Source of the DNA: a virus
DNA length: 21,354 bases
Direction: 5' to 3' (one strand)
Virus record (IMG/VR): IMGVR_UViG_3300045135_000278
Coordinates: 1-21,354 of that record
Part shown: one piece after another, positions 6,704 to 14,527 of the stretch
Layout: every line of letters starts with the position of its first letter
How positions within the stretch are numbered: position 1 is the stretch's first letter
Position numbers and translations under genes: made by a program
Notes under the pieces: model-generated
What the model was told of the DNA's origin: nothing
Seen by the model: only the letters and a program-made list of their open reading frames with translations
Databases searched by the model: none

Positions 6704-6990
6704 TGGTAAAGACACCAGTCGTAATACAACCTGCATATACAATCTACTTTGAGCGTTTTGCAGACAGAACTTGGACACACGCAGATGTACGTAAGTGGAC
6801 TCCAAGTATAAAGAAAGAATTTAAAATGGTACACGGTCTCTTGCAGACAATGCATAATGAACCGTTCTTTTGTTTGACTGACAATCCTAAGTTAGAGAAA
6901 TTCGTCAAGTCATTAGGTTATGAATATGTACAAACCCTACCATGTGACGATGGTGTAGAAAGACCTATGTGGAGATATACAAATGGGTAA
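6703..6990 (+). CDS. Small protein in the T7 gp13 position (acetyltransferase-like)
   Basis: This 95-residue protein lies where T7 encodes gp13 (internal virion protein A), between the tail genes and the gp14-like gene. It begins VKTPVVIQPAYTIYFERFAD and includes FFCLTDNPKLEKFVKSLGYE, a segment like the end of a GNAT-type acetyltransferase fold; gp13-like proteins in marine podoviruses are often labelled that way. Full GNAT acetyl-CoA motifs are not visible, so enzymatic activity is doubtful. T7 gp13 is needed for assembly of the internal core proteins, and a similar role here is inferred from position. The 3' end overlaps the next ATG by eight bases. Confidence 0.55.
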   Translation: MVKTPVVIQPAYTIYFERFADRTWTHADVRKWTPSIKKEFKMVHGLLQTMHNEPFFCLTDNPKLEKFVKSLGYEYVQTLPCDDGVERPMWRYTNG

Positions 6991-7747
6991 TATCGTAGGC
7001 GGTGTTACTAACGCCTTATTTGGAAAAGGTGGTGCAGGTACTGCCGCTGAAGCTGTTGCTCGTGCAAGAGAGCTAGGCAAAGAAGCAGTCTTTAGACCAT
7101 ACACTGTAACCACTGGTGCAGGTTCTGCTCAGTATCTAGGTGATGGACAGTTTCGTACTACTCTTGCACAACCGTATCAAGATATTCTTGGAACATCGCT
7201 TGCAGGTGCAGGTAGTTTGTTTGAACAAGCGGCGGCGTTTGATCCTACACGTAGAGGTCAAGAAGTCTTTGCAGAGCAAGCGGCACTGTTACAGCCAGAG
7301 TTCCAACGTCAAGCAACAGAGCTACAGTCTCGTTTGTTTGGCTCTGGACGCTTAGGGCTACGCCTTGCAGGAGAGTCTCAAGGATTAGGTACAGGAGCAG
7401 GAATGGTTCAACCTGATGCACTGGGTCTTGGACGAGCACAACAGCAGACTCTTGCACAGATTGCGGCAGGTGCTAGACAGCAAGCTCTTGGTGAACAAGC
7501 TCAGCTACAGCAACTTGCAGGTGGTATGTTGCAAGCAGGTATGGGTATCTCTGGTCTTGAGTCTCAGCTTATGTCTCAAGGATTGGATGCAGAGACTGCT
7601 CGTGCGGCGGCGGCATATGCTTCAGGTCAAATGCAATTGTCTCCTTATGCAACACAAGCGCAAATTCAGCAACAACAGCGTGGTCAGAACGCAGGCTTCT
7701 TTGGGTCGCTCCTTGGTGGTGCGATGTCTGGTGGTCTTTTTTCGTAG
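6983..7747 (+). CDS. Internal virion protein, gp14-like, zero-frame product
   Basis: In the zero frame this encodes 254 residues. The start MGNIVGGVTNALFGKGG is Gly-rich and hydrophobic; the middle is Ala/Gln/Leu-rich helix (about 75-190: EQAALLQPEFQRQATELQSR and AGARQQALGEQAQLQQLAGG); the end returns to a hydrophobic SLLGGAMSGGLF segment. Small Ala/Gln-rich proteins at this place resemble T7 gp14, an ejection protein that forms an outer-membrane pore, and the hydrophobic ends suit that role. The TAG at 7745-7747 comes straight after a six-T run, and a plausible coding extension continues in the +1 frame to 7850, so the natural product may be 288 residues (see the separate entry). Confidence 0.72.
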   Translation: MGNIVGGVTNALFGKGGAGTAAEAVARARELGKEAVFRPYTVTTGAGSAQYLGDGQFRTTLAQPYQDILGTSLAGAGSLFEQAAAFDPTRRGQEVFAEQAALLQPEFQRQATELQSRLFGSGRLGLRLAGESQGLGTGAGMVQPDALGLGRAQQQTLAQIAAGARQQALGEQAQLQQLAGGMLQAGMGISGLESQLMSQGLDAETARAAAAYASGQMQLSPYATQAQIQQQQRGQNAGFFGSLLGGAMSGGLFS

Positions 7748-7850
7748 TACCCCCGGTGAGGTTACTGGCTTAGGGGGCTACGGTGGAACTGGTGCAAGTA
7801 GTGCATATCAATTTTACAGAAACCCAACTGGATATATGGGATCATTCTAA
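7736..7850 (+). other. Probable +1 frameshift site and 35-residue extension of the gp14-like protein
   Basis: The zero frame reads GGT CTT TTT TCG TAG (7733-7747). If one base of the T run (7737-7742) is skipped, translation continues from CGT (7743) for 35 codons to TAA at 7848-7850. The extra segment (starting RSTPGEVTGLGGYGGTG, ending FYRNPTGYMGSF) is Gly/Tyr-rich, unlike the Leu/Val/Arg-rich shadow translation upstream in the same frame. Its stop makes exactly the TAATG overlap with the next gene that most genes here have. No start codon opens the extension separately. Phe-tRNA can re-pair TTT to TTT in the +1 frame, with TCG waiting in the A site. A one-base difference or assembly error in the T run is the alternative. 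Confidence 0.65.
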
Positions 7851-8884
7851 TGGCAACACGTAATCAAGTATTATCTTTATTTGGTGCAACACCACAGCAA
7901 GTGATGGAGCGTCAGCGTCAACAACAAGCAGAGTTCCTTGCATCTCAGCGTGATGGTTTTCAACAATCTGGTGCGGCTATTGGATTAGGTCTTGCTCGTT
8001 TGTTTGGTGGTAAGTCTCCAGAGATGGAAGCGGCAGAGCAAATGCAAGCGGCTATTGCAGGTGTTGATCCTAATGATCCTGCGGCTCTGCGTGAACTTGC
8101 ACAGACTGTATCTTCTTTTGCACCAGAGCGTGCGCTACAGATTGCGGCATATGCAGGTGAGCTAGAGAAGTCAAAGCAAGGGGCTGTTGTTAACGTACCT
8201 ACAAAGGTGGGACAGAAGCCAATATACAAGCAAGACGCTAAGACTCTTGAGTGGTCTATTGTTGGGTATGAAGATCAATATGAAAACATTCCACATGAGC
8301 GTACTGCTGATGGTTTAGTGCCTCTTGTTGATATCTCCCAGTATGGAGCGAAAGCCGCTACTGATACAGGTACAGAACAGCCTCAAGCTCCGGTACCAGA
8401 TTATATTACTAATGAACAAGGTGTTGTGGTACGTAATCCTGCTAAGACTGGTGAGGCTACTGCTCCGACAACGACTCAAGCTACTCCTGCGGCAACTACT
8501 CAACCTGCTCCAACGCAAGAACCATTTGTGCCACAGCAAGGACGTATCATTACAGACCCTGCAGAGATTGCTCGACTTGAACAAAGCTTGTTAACTCCGG
8601 GAGCACAGGCGGCTCCTCGTATTGCACAGGCTTTACCTAAAGGTGAGATTGAGTACGCTGATCCAGAAGCTTTACAGGAAGCAAGTGATGCGTTACGTGA
8701 TCAGATCGTAGCTCTTGAAAAATCAAACGATAAAAACAAAACGGCTAAGATTAAACGACTCAAGAAGCGTAGAGCAGAAATTCAAAAGCAACGTATCGCA
8801 AGTAGACGAAGAGGATCACCTGCAGATTTACAAACCACTGGACAAGTGAGTGATGTTTTCTCTGGATTTAGGAACGCTAAGTAA
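7850..8884 (+). CDS. Internal virion protein, gp15-position structural protein
   Basis: This 344-residue protein starts with a Gln-rich helical region (TPQQVMERQRQQQAEFLASQ, about 13-32) and a short Gly/Leu-rich segment (GAAIGLGLARLFGG). It has a disordered Ala/Thr/Pro/Gln linker (about 178-235), then a second helical part, and ends with a strongly basic stretch (KIKRLKKRRAEIQKQRIASR, about 304-323). The order after a gp14-like gene and before very large proteins is that of the T7 ejection (core) proteins, so a gp15-like role is likely by position, although T7 gp15 is about twice as long. The basic C-terminus could contact DNA. TAATG overlaps join it to its neighbours at both ends. Confidence 0.6.
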   Translation: MATRNQVLSLFGATPQQVMERQRQQQAEFLASQRDGFQQSGAAIGLGLARLFGGKSPEMEAAEQMQAAIAGVDPNDPAALRELAQTVSSFAPERALQIAAYAGELEKSKQGAVVNVPTKVGQKPIYKQDAKTLEWSIVGYEDQYENIPHERTADGLVPLVDISQYGAKAATDTGTEQPQAPVPDYITNEQGVVVRNPAKTGEATAPTTTQATPAATTQPAPTQEPFVPQQGRIITDPAEIARLEQSLLTPGAQAAPRIAQALPKGEIEYADPEALQEASDALRDQIVALEKSNDKNKTAKIKRLKKRRAEIQKQRIASRRRGSPADLQTTGQVSDVFSGFRNAK

Positions 8885-10875
8885 TGGCCGTTACGGTACG
8901 ACATCCTACCTATGGACTCATAGAGTTTCCTGATGGGTACACAGAAGCGCAGATTAATAATGCACTGATTGATCTTGATGCTCGTGAAGGTGAGCAGTAC
9001 GGTATCGGTGAGACTCTATATCGTGCCGCTGAGCGTGGACTAACAGGCACTGCACGTGGTCTTGAGCAGTCAGCAACTGGAGAGATTGCTCCGGGTCTCA
9101 GTCTGTTTGGCATGAACGATATGACTGACCTTGAGAAAGAGCGTCAGTTGCGTATCATGCTTGAGCAGAATCCTGTTGCGGGCTACAGTGCATTGTTACT
9201 AGGTTCTCTTGCAGATCCAGTCACCCTTCCTTTTGCATTCACTAAGCTAATCAAGTCAGCTAATCTTGTTAAGCAAGGTCTCTCTCGTGGTGCGGCAGGT
9301 GGTGCAGTCGGTGGTGTTCTTGAACCTACATATGAAGAGTTTGGTGACTCCACTGTACTCAACATTATGGCAGGTACAGGTTTAGGTGCAGGCTTAGGTG
9401 CGGCGGCAGGTAAGATAATACAGCGTGTCACAGAAGGCCCATCAGTTAAAGTTGAAGGTGATGAAGACGGTATCATTGTTCCTGAGTCAGTCAAGCGTGA
9501 TGGTAAGCTGAAGGATGAAGTCTATCAGGCTCTTGATGATACAGAGCTTGCGGCTGTTGAGGCTCGTGTCGGTCAGAACTTACAAGAAGCAGGAGCTATT
9601 GAGGATGTACAAAAGTTAGCTCAGCGTACATATAATGAAGTAGCTACTCCTCTTGCACAGTTTGAACCTCCTGCGGCTCGTGCGTTCAATCCTGTTGTCA
9701 AGTTAAAAGAAGAACTAACACCTATTGCGGCCAAAGCATTACCTCGCAGAGAAGTACAAACACTTCAGCGTTCATTAGATTCTGTCAACCAACAACTTGC
9801 TAAAGCACAGCAGATTGCAGGAGCACGTAAGACTGTTGCGGCTAAAGCAAGAGCAGAAGAAACTGTAGCTAAGATACAAGCAACACAACAGAAGATTGCA
9901 GGTAAGTTAGCTGAAGCGCAAGAGGCCGCAAGAGCACAGCGTTATATTAATACCATTGACTCAGGACGTATCGAGCGTTTACCTTCAGCACAGAAATCTA
10001 GGCTTGCAGAACTATCACAAGAAGCAGGTGCTGATCTGAGGGCAGTTAATATTGCTGTACGTCAAGAAGCTCAGAAGTTACCAGAGCCTTTTGAAGCACA
10101 GTTAAATGAACTGAACTCTCGTTTAAATTACGTACTCTCTACACCTGAGACTAAACCTCCTCGTGTGCCACTAGGTCTTGATCCTCTTGCGGGTGTAGGC
10201 TCAACAGGTGCTCGCCCAGGTGGACGCTTTGAAGCTACCTCTCCAGATGCTCCGGGTACAGAAGCAGTACAGCGTGCATTCACTGGCCGTACAGTACCAG
10301 AGCAAGAGCGTTTCTCTGTAAGTAGAACTGAAGAAGGTGTTGTTAAAGAACCTACTCAGATTGTGGGTGAGACAGCGGCAGAGCGTAACTTCCATTCTCG
10401 TTTACAGGCTGAGTCTGCTGATCAGTTAGCTCGTTTACGTGATGAAACTATTCGTGGACGGTACACATGGAGTAATGTTGTTGATGGTGCTATTGCTGTT
10501 GAGAACAGAATCCTTGAAGACTACGATGATCTTGCGTCTTGGTTAGCAGAGAATGAACAGAACATCCTCAAGGCTGATGAGTTAGAAGCGATCACACCTT
10601 TAATCCAAGAAGCACAACAGCGTATGTTTGATTCACGTAAGATTCTTAATGCTTTAATGCGTGAAGGTAGACTCGATAGTGAAGAAGGTGTCCGAGTCAT
10701 GCAAGATATTCAATATTATAATTACATTAGTAACGCAGGTTACATTGCACAGAAGACAAAGATTTCTAACGCAATGACACAGCTACGTAGAATGCGTCAC
10801 TTTATTCAAATACAAGAAGGGCAACTGGAGCGTGGTGAAGCAATCAATGCGGCAATGTTTGGAGTGAAGTGCTAA
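8884..10875 (+). CDS. Large internal virion/ejection protein, first half
   Basis: This 663-residue protein starts with VRHPTYGLIEFPDGYTEAQI (about 5-24), an EFPDG-type opening found in large ejection proteins of marine podoviruses. Residues 137-178 are Gly/Ala-rich and hydrophobic (RGAAGGAVGGVLEP and AGTGLGAGLGAAAGKI), suitable for membrane insertion. Residues 275-350 form a long Gln/Ala/Lys-rich probable coiled coil, followed by a Pro-rich linker near 420-470 and a helical C-terminus. I do not see the lytic transglycosylase domain that opens T7 gp16. Its size plus that of the next gene (708) is close to the 1318 residues of gp16, suggesting the giant core protein is divided here. It ends in TAATG (10873-10877) overlapping the next start. 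Confidence 0.65.
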   Translation: MAVTVRHPTYGLIEFPDGYTEAQINNALIDLDAREGEQYGIGETLYRAAERGLTGTARGLEQSATGEIAPGLSLFGMNDMTDLEKERQLRIMLEQNPVAGYSALLLGSLADPVTLPFAFTKLIKSANLVKQGLSRGAAGGAVGGVLEPTYEEFGDSTVLNIMAGTGLGAGLGAAAGKIIQRVTEGPSVKVEGDEDGIIVPESVKRDGKLKDEVYQALDDTELAAVEARVGQNLQEAGAIEDVQKLAQRTYNEVATPLAQFEPPAARAFNPVVKLKEELTPIAAKALPRREVQTLQRSLDSVNQQLAKAQQIAGARKTVAAKARAEETVAKIQATQQKIAGKLAEAQEAARAQRYINTIDSGRIERLPSAQKSRLAELSQEAGADLRAVNIAVRQEAQKLPEPFEAQLNELNSRLNYVLSTPETKPPRVPLGLDPLAGVGSTGARPGGRFEATSPDAPGTEAVQRAFTGRTVPEQERFSVSRTEEGVVKEPTQIVGETAAERNFHSRLQAESADQLARLRDETIRGRYTWSNVVDGAIAVENRILEDYDDLASWLAENEQNILKADELEAITPLIQEAQQRMFDSRKILNALMREGRLDSEEGVRVMQDIQYYNYISNAGYIAQKTKISNAMTQLRRMRHFIQIQEGQLERGEAINAAMFGVKC

Positions 10876-13001
10876 TGGGTCAATACTTTTCAGATAACTG
10901 TTTAACAAAGGTTCTACCAGAAATAGCAAACTCAATGCCTGCAAATACTCTGTCTCGTGAGGCTGAAGCTCTTGCACTTGCAGATGCAATTGGTGAGATT
11001 GGTAAGCGTAAGACTATTGCTGATTATACACTTGAGGCAGTTATCAATGGTTACCTTTCTGGTACGATGACTCCGATTGCTAACGCATTATCTATTGCGG
11101 TGCAGAATATGTTGCGTCCTACTGTGTACGCAATTGGTGCGCTCACTGATGCGACTAAACTAACCAAAGGTGATCGTACATTAGGTGAAGCATACGCTAT
11201 GTTGCAAGCCGCAACAGAAGGATTCGTAGCTGACTTACATTACTTCCGCACTGGTTGGACTCGTGGGTATCCGATTGACGTACAGGCAACAGTTAAAGAA
11301 CTCGCGGCAGGAACAGGACGTACAGTACCAGAAGTTAAAGCCTCAATCTCTCAAGCATACGCAAGACGTAGTGCATTAGATGAAGGGCTGCAGGAAGGTA
11401 CTCCTGAGTTTACTGCTCGTGTTGATGCGTTGTCAGAGTTTGAGCCTACACCAGAGCAGATCAACCAGTATGTACATGAAGGGTACGACTACGTTCGTAA
11501 AGCAATCCCGGGTAAAGGTGGTGAGATTGTTCGTATCCCAACCAAGCTGACTGTTGCGATTGATGAGTATGGTAAGGCTCGTTTCCGTAGACAGAAGATT
11601 GCACAGATGGCGGCTATCAAGGCTCGTCAGGAAGCAGGTAATGATGATGTACGTTATCGTGAACTACTTGACAGCTACAAGAAAGAAGCCTCAGTAATCA
11701 CTAATGACTTTGGTGAGATGGAACGTAGACTAGGTAAGATGTTCGGAGCTAGTGAGAAAGACTGGCTACCGTACACAACAGTACGAGAGTTTGCTCTTGA
11801 CAATACATTCCAGTCTCGTCTCTATGGATTACCTGCCAACATTCAGAAGCTCAAGAATGAAGCAGGAGATGATGCGGCAGGTGAAGCGAGACGTTTGCTA
11901 CTAGGTACAATGGTTCCCTTTGTCAAGACTCCTTGGAACATTCTCAAGGAAGGTGTGACATACGTACCCGGTTTACCTTTTGCATTCAGACCAAAGTATT
12001 CAGAAGGTGGTGTACCAGTCAAGATGGATAACGATGAGTTGATTCCTCGTCAGATTCTAGGACTTGGTATGTTTGCAGGGATCATGTCGTTGTATGCGGC
12101 AGGGCGTGTGACAGGTGCTCCACGTGATGGACAAGAAGCGCAGTCATGGAAGGATGAAGGTAAGTCTGCGTTTGCGATTAAGATCGGAGACACATGGATT
12201 CCTTATCAGCGTATTGAGCCTATCGCAACAGCCTTTGGTTTAGCAGGTGACTTACAGCGAGCCATTGAAGATTACAATGCTGACAAGAACCCAGACAAGA
12301 AGTTCTATGGTGACTTGATCACTGACATTATGATTGGTCTCAAGTATCACATTCTGTCTAAGTCATTCATGGAAGGCTTCTCGTTGGTGCTTGAAGGTGT
12401 CACAGATCCTGCTCGTGTTGATGAGAAGATTGCATCTCAATTACTACGTCCACTGACTCCTGCGATTGTCAACGAGGCGGCACGTATCCTTGATCCATAT
12501 GAGCGTCAGGCCACAACACCAATCGAGAAACTACAACAACGTGTGCCATTCTTGCGTGAGTCATTACCACAAGAGTATGGTCTATATGGTGGGCCGCGAG
12601 AGACCAATCGTATTCAAGCAATCACAGGCTTTGGTATCATCTCTGACAGCGAACGCTCACCAGTGCAGATGGAACTCTCTCGATTGAACTACACGAAAGG
12701 TAGGGTGGGTGATAAGATCAAAGGACTTGACATGACTAACGAACAGATTGCGCGTTATCGTCAGTTGAGTGCAGAGATGGTGACACCTGCGTTGACTGGA
12801 CTGGTTGAGTCAGATAGTTATCAACAGTTACCAGACTCTCGTAAGAAAGTAGTCCTTGATAATGTGATCGATAAGATGAAGAAATCTGCAGGCAAGAGAA
12901 TGTTTGCTGAGCTATACTCAACAGACCCAGACTTTGCAAGAAGATTCTACAATAAGATTATCCTTGAGAAAGGATTAGAAGACTCAGTAGAGTTACAATA
13001 A
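10875..13001 (+). CDS. Large internal virion/ejection protein, second half
   Basis: I choose the ATG at 10875 (708 residues) because it completes the TAATG overlap used throughout this arm; a GTG two codons upstream is possible. The N-terminal third is helical with hydrophobic YLSGTMTPIANALSIAVQN (about 55-75), a pattern seen in giant ejection and polyvalent phage proteins. Further on are FVKTPWNILKEGVTYVPG, a hydrophobic segment with ILGLGMFAGIMSLYAAG (about 390-410) and WIPYQRIEPIATAFGLAGD, an arrangement also familiar from such proteins. No enzymatic motif is evident. It is the last gene of the left arm; its stop codon (12999-13001) merges with the A-tract of the convergent terminator. A gp16-like role in DNA ejection is inferred from context. 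Confidence 0.65.
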   Translation: MGQYFSDNCLTKVLPEIANSMPANTLSREAEALALADAIGEIGKRKTIADYTLEAVINGYLSGTMTPIANALSIAVQNMLRPTVYAIGALTDATKLTKGDRTLGEAYAMLQAATEGFVADLHYFRTGWTRGYPIDVQATVKELAAGTGRTVPEVKASISQAYARRSALDEGLQEGTPEFTARVDALSEFEPTPEQINQYVHEGYDYVRKAIPGKGGEIVRIPTKLTVAIDEYGKARFRRQKIAQMAAIKARQEAGNDDVRYRELLDSYKKEASVITNDFGEMERRLGKMFGASEKDWLPYTTVREFALDNTFQSRLYGLPANIQKLKNEAGDDAAGEARRLLLGTMVPFVKTPWNILKEGVTYVPGLPFAFRPKYSEGGVPVKMDNDELIPRQILGLGMFAGIMSLYAAGRVTGAPRDGQEAQSWKDEGKSAFAIKIGDTWIPYQRIEPIATAFGLAGDLQRAIEDYNADKNPDKKFYGDLITDIMIGLKYHILSKSFMEGFSLVLEGVTDPARVDEKIASQLLRPLTPAIVNEAARILDPYERQATTPIEKLQQRVPFLRESLPQEYGLYGGPRETNRIQAITGFGIISDSERSPVQMELSRLNYTKGRVGDKIKGLDMTNEQIARYRQLSAEMVTPALTGLVESDSYQQLPDSRKKVVLDNVIDKMKKSAGKRMFAELYSTDPDFARRFYNKIILEKGLEDSVELQ

Positions 13002-13021
13002 AAAAGCCCCCTTTCGGGGGC
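13000..13021 (-). terminator. Rho-independent terminator of the minus-strand operon
   Basis: GCCCCC (13006-13011) pairs with GGGGGC (13016-13021) around a four-base loop. Read on the minus strand the loop is GAAA and the stem is followed by six T residues (13005-13000), a textbook intrinsic terminator 19 bases after the last minus-strand gene. On the plus strand the hairpin is preceded by A residues but followed by AAGCCACTGG, so it lacks a U-tract and should terminate plus-strand transcripts less well. Confidence 0.9.
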
Positions 13022-13039
13022 AAGCCACTGGAGGGTGGT

Positions 13040-13228
13040 TCAGTCTTCAATGATGCCGTAAACATCACCAATCATAATCTTACAGAACGGGATGTTAATA
13101 ATATAACCATCAAAGAAATATACATCAGCCTCGTCAATCCCTTGATCCTTAGTGAATCCTAGTACGGGCTGTCCTTCTACTGTCTCTGCTGACAGTCCAA
13201 ACACGTTGTGAAATCTAGCGGTTACCAT
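13040..13228 (-). CDS. 62-aa protein downstream of nrdB
   Basis: This small protein (MVTARFHNVFGLSAETVEGQ at the start, GDVYGIIED at the end) is acidic and mainly beta-like, with a YFFDGYIINIPFCKIMIG hydrophobic stretch in the middle that is too broken to be a clear membrane helix. The ATG at 13228 overlaps the nrdB stop by seven bases and has AAGGAG ten bases upstream, inside nrdB; a TTG two codons earlier is a weaker alternative. It is the last gene before the terminator. I do not recognise a family; its coupling to nrdB may only reflect operon packing. Confidence 0.6.
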   Translation of the reverse strand: MVTARFHNVFGLSAETVEGQPVLGFTKDQGIDEADVYFFDGYIINIPFCKIMIGDVYGIIED

Positions 13229-14175
13229 CCCCAATCTTCTCCTTCCAATCCATGTGCGTTGTAGTCTGTGACTCTCTTCTCAAAGAAGTTAGAAATAGAA
13301 CTACCTCCCAACAATTCTTCCATCCACGGTAAAGGGTTCTCCTTAACCTTCCAGTTCGTCTTGAGACCAAGTTGGAGTAAACGTCTGTCTGCGAGGTAGC
13401 GAATGTACTGCTTAACATCTGCCGCCGCGAGACCTTCCAAGTCACCCATCTCATACGCAAGATCAATAACCTTGTCTTCAAGTTTGACTGCAGTACGAAA
13501 CATCTCGTATATATCTTTCTTAAAATCATCATTCACTACTCGTGGGTGTTCATCACAGAAGGCTCTGAATAACTTAGCCATACCCTCTGCGTGTTGTGAC
13601 TCGTCACGTACAGACCACTCAACAACAGTACACATACCCGGCATCTTACCGTAACGTTGGTAGTTCAACAGCATAGCAAACGCTGAGAACAGTGACATAC
13701 CTTCGTTGAGTACACTACGTGCAATAGCCATCGCTGTACCCTGATGAGAATGTACGTCAATATCGGACATGAACTCCAGTTTAGCAGACATTTGCTGATA
13801 CTCTAGGAATGCTCCGAACTCTTCTTCAGGTAATCCAAGAGTATCATTAAGGAGGGCATATGCGCGTTGATGGATGAACTCTCTACTAGCAAAGGCTGTG
13901 AGCATCGCCCTGATCTCATTGTTCTTGAACTTGGGTATATAATACTCCAGATAGTTTGTTCCGACTGCCACGTCAGTTTGAGTGAACAACCGCAGAATCT
14001 GGGTGATATGGTTCTTCTCTGCTTGCGATAGCTTATCGGATTTCCAATGGTTGACATCTGTTTGCAATTCCAGTTCATCTTCAATCCAGTGAATACGCTC
14101 GTGTTGTGTTGCGTACTCAACAGCCCAAGGGTAACTAAATGGTTTATAACTTTTGTTCTGTTCCAACAGACTCAT
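13222..14175 (-). CDS. nrdB: Ribonucleotide reductase class I beta subunit
   Basis: NrdB houses the diiron (or related) centre and tyrosyl radical that start reduction of ribonucleotides in NrdA, raising dNTP supply for phage replication. Ligands are visible, numbered from the ATG at 14175: D68, E99 and H102 in REFIHQRAY, E158 in LNEGMSLF, and E192 and H195 in RDESQH. The radical tyrosine is Y106, four residues after H102 as in E. coli Y122. The 317-residue length is normal, and the Trp-containing acidic C-terminus (EGEDWGW) would dock on NrdA. The second ATG (14175) is preferred to 14181 because GGAG is then seven bases away instead of one. The 5' end overlaps a 58-aa ORF by about 30 bases. 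Whether iron or manganese is used cannot be told. Confidence 0.95.
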   Translation of the reverse strand: MSLLEQNKSYKPFSYPWAVEYATQHERIHWIEDELELQTDVNHWKSDKLSQAEKNHITQILRLFTQTDVAVGTNYLEYYIPKFKNNEIRAMLTAFASREFIHQRAYALLNDTLGLPEEEFGAFLEYQQMSAKLEFMSDIDVHSHQGTAMAIARSVLNEGMSLFSAFAMLLNYQRYGKMPGMCTVVEWSVRDESQHAEGMAKLFRAFCDEHPRVVNDDFKKDIYEMFRTAVKLEDKVIDLAYEMGDLEGLAAADVKQYIRYLADRRLLQLGLKTNWKVKENPLPWMEELLGGSSISNFFEKRVTDYNAHGLEGEDWGW

Positions 14176-14320
14176 AAACATTCTCCAGTGTTTGTTCCAG
14201 TGTTTCTAGTCGTTCTGATAATTCAGTGATGATCTCATAACAATCATTCAGTATTCTTTTGTTAAACGGGTCAGAGTCTTTGATCAACTCTAAGCGTTTA
14301 ATTATTGTGCTTCTGTCCAC
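14144..14320 (-). CDS. 58-aa coiled-coil mini-protein
   Basis: A GTG at 14320 opens a 58-residue ORF ending with TAA at 14146-14144. The protein starts VDRSTIIKRLELIKDSDPFN and has a clear heptad-like stretch near ITELSERLETLEQTLENVYE (about residues 31-50), so a short coiled coil that may dimerise is likely. It overlaps the preceding 50-aa gene by 23 bases and the nrdB start by about 32 bases, and it fills the gap between them with no other frame open. GGAG lies ten bases before the GTG. No family is recognised. The GTG start and heavy overlaps leave some doubt, but the amino-acid pattern looks selected. Confidence 0.55.
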   Translation of the reverse strand: MDRSTIIKRLELIKDSDPFNKRILNDCYEIITELSERLETLEQTLENVYESVGTEQKL

Positions 14321-14450
14321 GTACCTTAAGCTCCAGTTCTAATCCAATAATCTTTGCGTGTAAGTTCCTTGCTTTGTTCCACTTCTTGTTGCACTGAGCC
14401 TTCAGAAGTTTGAGGTACACCTTCTTTAGTTTGGTTACTATATGATCCAT
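14298..14450 (-). CDS. 50-aa lysine-rich mini-protein
   Basis: An ATG at 14450 follows a strong AGGAGG ribosome-binding site (14460-14455) with four bases between. It encodes MDHIVTKLKKVYLKLLKAQC, a further Lys/Asn/Trp-rich part and LELELKVRGQKHNN, ending at TAA (14300-14298). The protein is basic and probably helical, with one cysteine (C20). It is the first gene after the 120-bp noncoding gap with the palindrome and repeats, so it heads the nrdB subcluster. No family is recognised; the excellent ribosome-binding site is the main support. Confidence 0.6.
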   Translation of the reverse strand: MDHIVTKLKKVYLKLLKAQCNKKWNKARNLHAKIIGLELELKVRGQKHNN

Positions 14451-14454
14451 GTGA

Positions 14455-14460
14455 CCTCCT
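14455..14460 (-). promoter_or_regulatory. Strong ribosome-binding site for the 50-aa gene
   Basis: AGGAGG on the minus strand, four bases before the ATG at 14450, is the best Shine-Dalgarno match noticed in this arm. It decides the start of an otherwise easily missed mini-gene. Confidence 0.8.
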
Positions 14461-14469
14461 TATGGTTCA

Positions 14470-14527
14470 TATGTTATCCATTTGCAATTATATAAACAGG
14501 TTTTAGATATTATGCTATCCAAACGCA
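14470..14527 (-). repeat. Pair of imperfect direct repeats upstream of the nrdB cluster
   Basis: Two 17-bp copies on the minus strand, 14527-14511 and 14486-14470, match at 13 of 17 positions and share TGGATARCATA. They are offset by 41 bp, close to four helical turns, so a protein could bind both on one face of the DNA. They may be operator half-sites or activator sites. An exact TATAAT (14494-14489) between them has no acceptable -35 box at normal spacing. Confidence 0.4.

Noticed and set aside
7416-7742. Upstream part of a 144-codon ORF in the +1 frame over the gp14-like gene
   Set aside because: Its translation is Leu/Val/Arg/Cys-rich without pattern, as expected for a shadow of the real frame; only the part after 7743 looks like genuine protein.
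10869-10871. GTG start for the second large ejection protein
   Set aside because: The ATG at 10875 forms the TAATG coupling used by most genes in this arm.
13006-13021. Bidirectional terminator serving both arms equally
   Set aside because: Only the minus-strand reading is followed by a U-tract; the plus-strand side continues with AAGCCACTGG.
13232-13234. TTG start for the 62-aa protein
   Set aside because: An ATG two codons later has a comparable upstream site and is the more usual start; the difference is two residues.
14489-14494. Exact TATAAT on the minus strand as a complete sigma70 promoter for the nrdB subcluster
   Set aside because: No recognisable -35 box at 16-19 bp and no extended -10, so it is not called as a promoter; the surrounding repeats are reported instead.
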